DNA from: Novosphingobium terrae
GTDB taxonomy: Bacteria > Pseudomonadota > Alphaproteobacteria > Sphingomonadales > Sphingomonadaceae
Direction of reading: 5' to 3'
DNA length: 64,000 bases
Assembly (NCBI RefSeq): GCF_017163935.1
Contig: NZ_JABVZR010000001.1
Coordinates: 3,100,001 to 3,164,000 of the forward strand
A program made the translations under genes and the position numbers. This document shows positions 61,771 through 64,000 of the stretch, in pieces. Position 1 is the first letter of the stretch, and each line of letters begins with the position of its first letter. The notes under the pieces were generated by a model that did not search any database, had not been told where the DNA came from, and saw nothing but the letters and a program-made list of their open reading frames with translations.

Positions 61771-63173
61771 CGCTGACCTCCCCCGCTCAGGCGGTAGATC
61801 AGGATCACGCAGGGCACGCCCAGGATCAACACGGCAAAGGTGGAGAACAAGGGCCAGTCCATCCCGCCATCCTCCACCACAAACCGCATCGCGATCTGCT
61901 CGGGCGGCGGCTTCACCGCCAGTCCCCACGGGTTGGCGGGATCGGGGGTGGGCAGGCCATTGGGCATCAGCGGATCGGGCATCAGGCTCGACGTGGTGAT
62001 GGCATTGGGATCATGCCAGTCATGGGCCCGCGCCTCGATCAGCAGATTGTAGCTGCCGCGCGGCACATCATAGAGATGGAGCGTGGCATCACGGTCGCCA
62101 TCGCTCCAGTCGCCATCGGAATCGGTGCCGCTGTAATGCTCCAGCGTGGCTTCGGCGGGGATGGCCTGATGCGTGGCGCGATTGACCAGCGAGAGCTGCA
62201 CATTCACCCATTTGTTGGTGAAACCCTGCCCTTCCAGCCGGATCGTCACCATCTGGGTGGCACGGTTGACGGTAACCGGGCCATAATTGCCATGCGCCCC
62301 GCCGCCATCGACCTCCACCTGCATCGTGCCCGACATGCCCGCACGGTCGCCCGCCAGCGTGGCCATCACCACCAGCATCACCACCAGCGCGACCAGCCCC
62401 CAGCCCAGCATCCGCCGCACATCGCCCTGAGCGGAGAAAGGCCGATCCGACCAGCTGCTGTAAGGGCCTTGCGGGGCAGCAGCCGCAGCTTTGGACTTGC
62501 CCTTGGGCCCGGCCTTGCCTTTGGGGCCTGCGGTGCCCTTCGGCCCGAAGGCCTCGCCCACCTTGCGGCCGGTGAGCGGGACCATCTGGGTCCACTGCGT
62601 CTCCTCGGCATTCCATTCGCAGGAGAGTTGTTCGCGCCCGCGCGTGAAGACGGCGGCATCGACCTGATCGCCCGCCCGCACCCGCCAGTAGAACTCGCCC
62701 AGCACGCGCCGCGTGGCGATGCGATAGGGTTCGTCATCCAGCTCATAGCCATTGCCGCGCCAGCGCACGACCTCATCCGAGACCGTTTCGGGCCGGTCCG
62801 TCAGCATGGTGCCGAATTGCCAGTCGCCCTCGCTCAGCACCAGCCAGCGGTAGCCGGCATAGGGGTTGAACAGGAGATATTCCTGCCAGACCGCTCCCGC
62901 GCCGGAACGCTCCAGCCAGCCGATGGCCTCCCATTCCACGCCAAACAGGGTGCCGCGCGTGCCCAGCGGAATGTCGAGCCTGGCCACCGCCTGATGGTAC
63001 TCGGCGATGATCCGCACATCGTCATGGGCGACATCCAGCACGGTGCCGCAATAGAGGCAGGCCACCGAAACGGTGTAGCCCGCCGCCTTGATGCCGATGG
63101 TGCCCCCGCAGGAGGGGCAGGTAATGGCGCGTGCCGACGGGCTTGCGGCTTGGGGTTTTGGCGCGTCGGTCAC
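61767..63173 (-). CDS. DUF4178-like membrane protein with zinc ribbon
   Basis: A 468-residue protein. An N-terminal zinc ribbon (CPSCGG ... CLYCG, about 19-42) leads to a DUF4178-type beta-rich domain (about 65-210; GTRGTLFGVEWEAIGWLERSG, EYLLFNPYAGYRWLVLSEGDWQF). A Gly/Lys repeat linker (FGPKGTAGPKGKAGPKGK), a transmembrane helix (about 255-275), an extracytoplasmic domain and a second helix at the C-terminus (about 440-462) follow. The function of DUF4178 is not established; these genes recur beside polyamine-synthase-like genes. It overlaps both neighbours by 4 bp. Confidence 0.82.
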   Translation of the reverse strand: MTDAPKPQAASPSARAITCPSCGGTIGIKAAGYTVSVACLYCGTVLDVAHDDVRIIAEYHQAVARLDIPLGTRGTLFGVEWEAIGWLERSGAGAVWQEYLLFNPYAGYRWLVLSEGDWQFGTMLTDRPETVSDEVVRWRGNGYELDDEPYRIATRRVLGEFYWRVRAGDQVDAAVFTRGREQLSCEWNAEETQWTQMVPLTGRKVGEAFGPKGTAGPKGKAGPKGKSKAAAAAPQGPYSSWSDRPFSAQGDVRRMLGWGLVALVVMLVVMATLAGDRAGMSGTMQVEVDGGGAHGNYGPVTVNRATQMVTIRLEGQGFTNKWVNVQLSLVNRATHQAIPAEATLEHYSGTDSDGDWSDGDRDATLHLYDVPRGSYNLLIEARAHDWHDPNAITTSSLMPDPLMPNGLPTPDPANPWGLAVKPPPEQIAMRFVVEDGGMDWPLFSTFAVLILGVPCVILIYRLSGGGQR

Positions 63174-63841
63174 CGCAGGGCCTCCGGCAGGGTCCAGCCC
63201 TCGATCTGGCGCAGGCCTTTGGGCTTGAGCGCGCCAAGATCGATGTAGGCCCCGGCATAGGCCGAGACGCCATCGGGATCGCGCTGGATCGAGAGCGCCG
63301 CGCCCAGCGGTTCACGAAAGTCGATGCTGTCGATGGCCAGACCGATGGGGGTGGCGAAAGGCAGGTCGCCCTCGCTGCCAAGGCAGGTGGCGCGCTTCAC
63401 ATCCGTGGCAGTGAAGATCCGCCCGTCCAGCTCGATCACCGCGCCGAGTGGCAGGGAACCGCCCGCAGCGACATCGCGCAGCAGCGGGTGATCGAGCAGA
63501 TCCTTGCGCTCGGTGAGATATTGGAACTGCCCCATCGCCTCACCCAGCCAGGCATAACCGCCACCCGGCAGCGCCAGCAGCCATTCATTCCACGCGCCAT
63601 CGCCCCAGCCCCAGCGCACGCGCCCGGCCACGGTGAAAGGCGCGCCATCGGGCGCCGTGCCGCGCGTGCCCAGCTCGATGGGCGAGACATCGAAAGGCAG
63701 GCTGGCTGCCTCGCCGATGCGCGTGGCGGCGTCTCCCTCACGCAGGATCACGCTCTGGCAATGGCCGCAGACGGCATAGGGCATGGCGGCGCTGCGCAGC
63801 GGCACCGGGGCGCCGCATTGCGGGCAGAGAAGGTCGGACAT
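63170..63841 (-). CDS. DUF4178-like protein with zinc ribbon
   Basis: A 223-residue soluble protein. An N-terminal zinc ribbon (CPQCGAP ... CGHCQS, about 6-29) precedes DUF4178-like sequence in two stretches (IELGTRGTAPDGAPFTVAGRVRWGWGDGAWNEWLLALPGGGYAWLGEAMGQF, and a second part from about 130). It looks like a shorter, membrane-free relative of the next gene, which it overlaps by 4 bp. It probably acts with it as a pair. Role unknown. Confidence 0.8.
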   Translation of the reverse strand: MSDLLCPQCGAPVPLRSAAMPYAVCGHCQSVILREGDAATRIGEAASLPFDVSPIELGTRGTAPDGAPFTVAGRVRWGWGDGAWNEWLLALPGGGYAWLGEAMGQFQYLTERKDLLDHPLLRDVAAGGSLPLGAVIELDGRIFTATDVKRATCLGSEGDLPFATPIGLAIDSIDFREPLGAALSIQRDPDGVSAYAGAYIDLGALKPKGLRQIEGWTLPEALR

Positions 63842-63850
63842 GCTGGCCTG

Positions 63851-64000
63851 TTACTTTACGCGCGCCAGGATTTCGGCCTTCTTGCCGTCGAACTCTTCCT
63901 GACTGATCGCGCCGATGGTCAGCAGCTTGTGCAGCTTTTCCAGCAAAGCGAAGGGGTCTTCCGCAGGCGCCGCCGGGGCTGCCGCCGCAGCAGCCTGCCC
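63851..64000 (-). CDS. C-terminal fragment of a SHOCT-domain protein, cut by the window edge
   Basis: The last 49 residues of a gene entering from the right. After an Ala/Pro-rich linker (AAAAAAPAAPAED) comes a SHOCT domain (FALLEKLHKLLTIGAISQEEFDGKKAEILARVK), a short helical tail found on many membrane-associated and SPFH-type proteins. It ends 9 bp before the start of the DUF4178-like gene and is very likely the upstream gene of this operon. In comparable gene sets the SHOCT tail belongs to an SPFH/virion-core-like protein, but the rest is outside the window. Confidence 0.7.
   Translation of the reverse strand, partial: GQAAAAAAPAAPAEDPFALLEKLHKLLTIGAISQEEFDGKKAEILARVK

Noticed and set aside
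1..64000. Search by eye for tRNA, rRNA, insertion sequences, integrases and prophage genes
   Set aside because: No cloverleaf with a GTTC-type T-arm, no rRNA blocks, and no transposase or recombinase motif was seen on either strand.

Overview
The window is GC-rich alphaproteobacterial chromosome, most likely from a Novosphingobium-like sphingomonad. Two large TonB-dependent receptors with catabolic neighbours, a protocatechuate-type pcaIJF set with an IclR-family regulator, a TonB receptor/LacI/glycosidase locus and sphingomonad-style compact gene packing point that way; no 16S rRNA is present to confirm it. I saw no rRNA, tRNA, CRISPR, transposase or phage gene. About 52 protein-coding genes are supported; the last is cut by the right edge.

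Layout. 0-9 kb: RhlE-type RNA helicase, a lipoprotein gene sitting inside a split repeat, a HerA-like ATPase, a COG2509-like flavoprotein, a MarR/MFS pair and folD. 9-15 kb: an OmpR/histidine kinase pair, a secreted protein flanked by repeat remnants, and a beta-carbonic anhydrase overlapping a SulP transporter (probable bicarbonate handling). 15-26 kb: pcaIJF with divergent pcaR, glutaminase, an MHYT-PAS-GGDEF-EAL protein, a FucP-like sugar transporter and an outer-membrane protein that may use an ATT start. 26-36 kb: a large TonB receptor, a fluoride riboswitch controlling a CLC-F antiporter, a zinc peptidase, envelope proteins, and a nickel/cobalt efflux gene followed by a cysteine-free RcnR-like repressor.

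36-45 kb is a beta-glucoside utilisation locus: GH3 and TonB receptor on one strand, LacI regulator and MFS transporter on the other, then a GH1 enzyme. Three copies of one palindrome (TGACATCGATGTCA, the middle one with a single end mismatch) lie at the TonB/lacI divergent promoter and upstream of the GH1 gene, tying the locus together. 45-57 kb: ProP-like MFS, rpiA, large catalase, an SDR/HxlR pair with a 36-bp palindrome, S-formylglutathione hydrolase, an autotransporter, and OlsB-like and PlsC-like acyltransferases that could together make ornithine lipid.

58-64 kb (minus strand) is a tightly overlapping operon: a SHOCT-tailed protein (partial), two DUF4178-like proteins, a tiny membrane protein, a membrane-embedded spermidine-synthase-like protein, a Tat-lipoprotein flavoprotein and SpeD. 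This looks like a membrane-centred polyamine or aminopropyl system of unknown purpose.

A family of about 210-240-bp intergenic elements recurs across the window. Each is bounded by GC hairpins (GCGAGGG...CCCTCGC) and GGGAGC/GCTCCC shoulders, and has a central hairpin. There are four full copies, one or two copies split by a cargo gene, and several halves. Most abut stop codons within about 20 bp, so they probably double as terminators.
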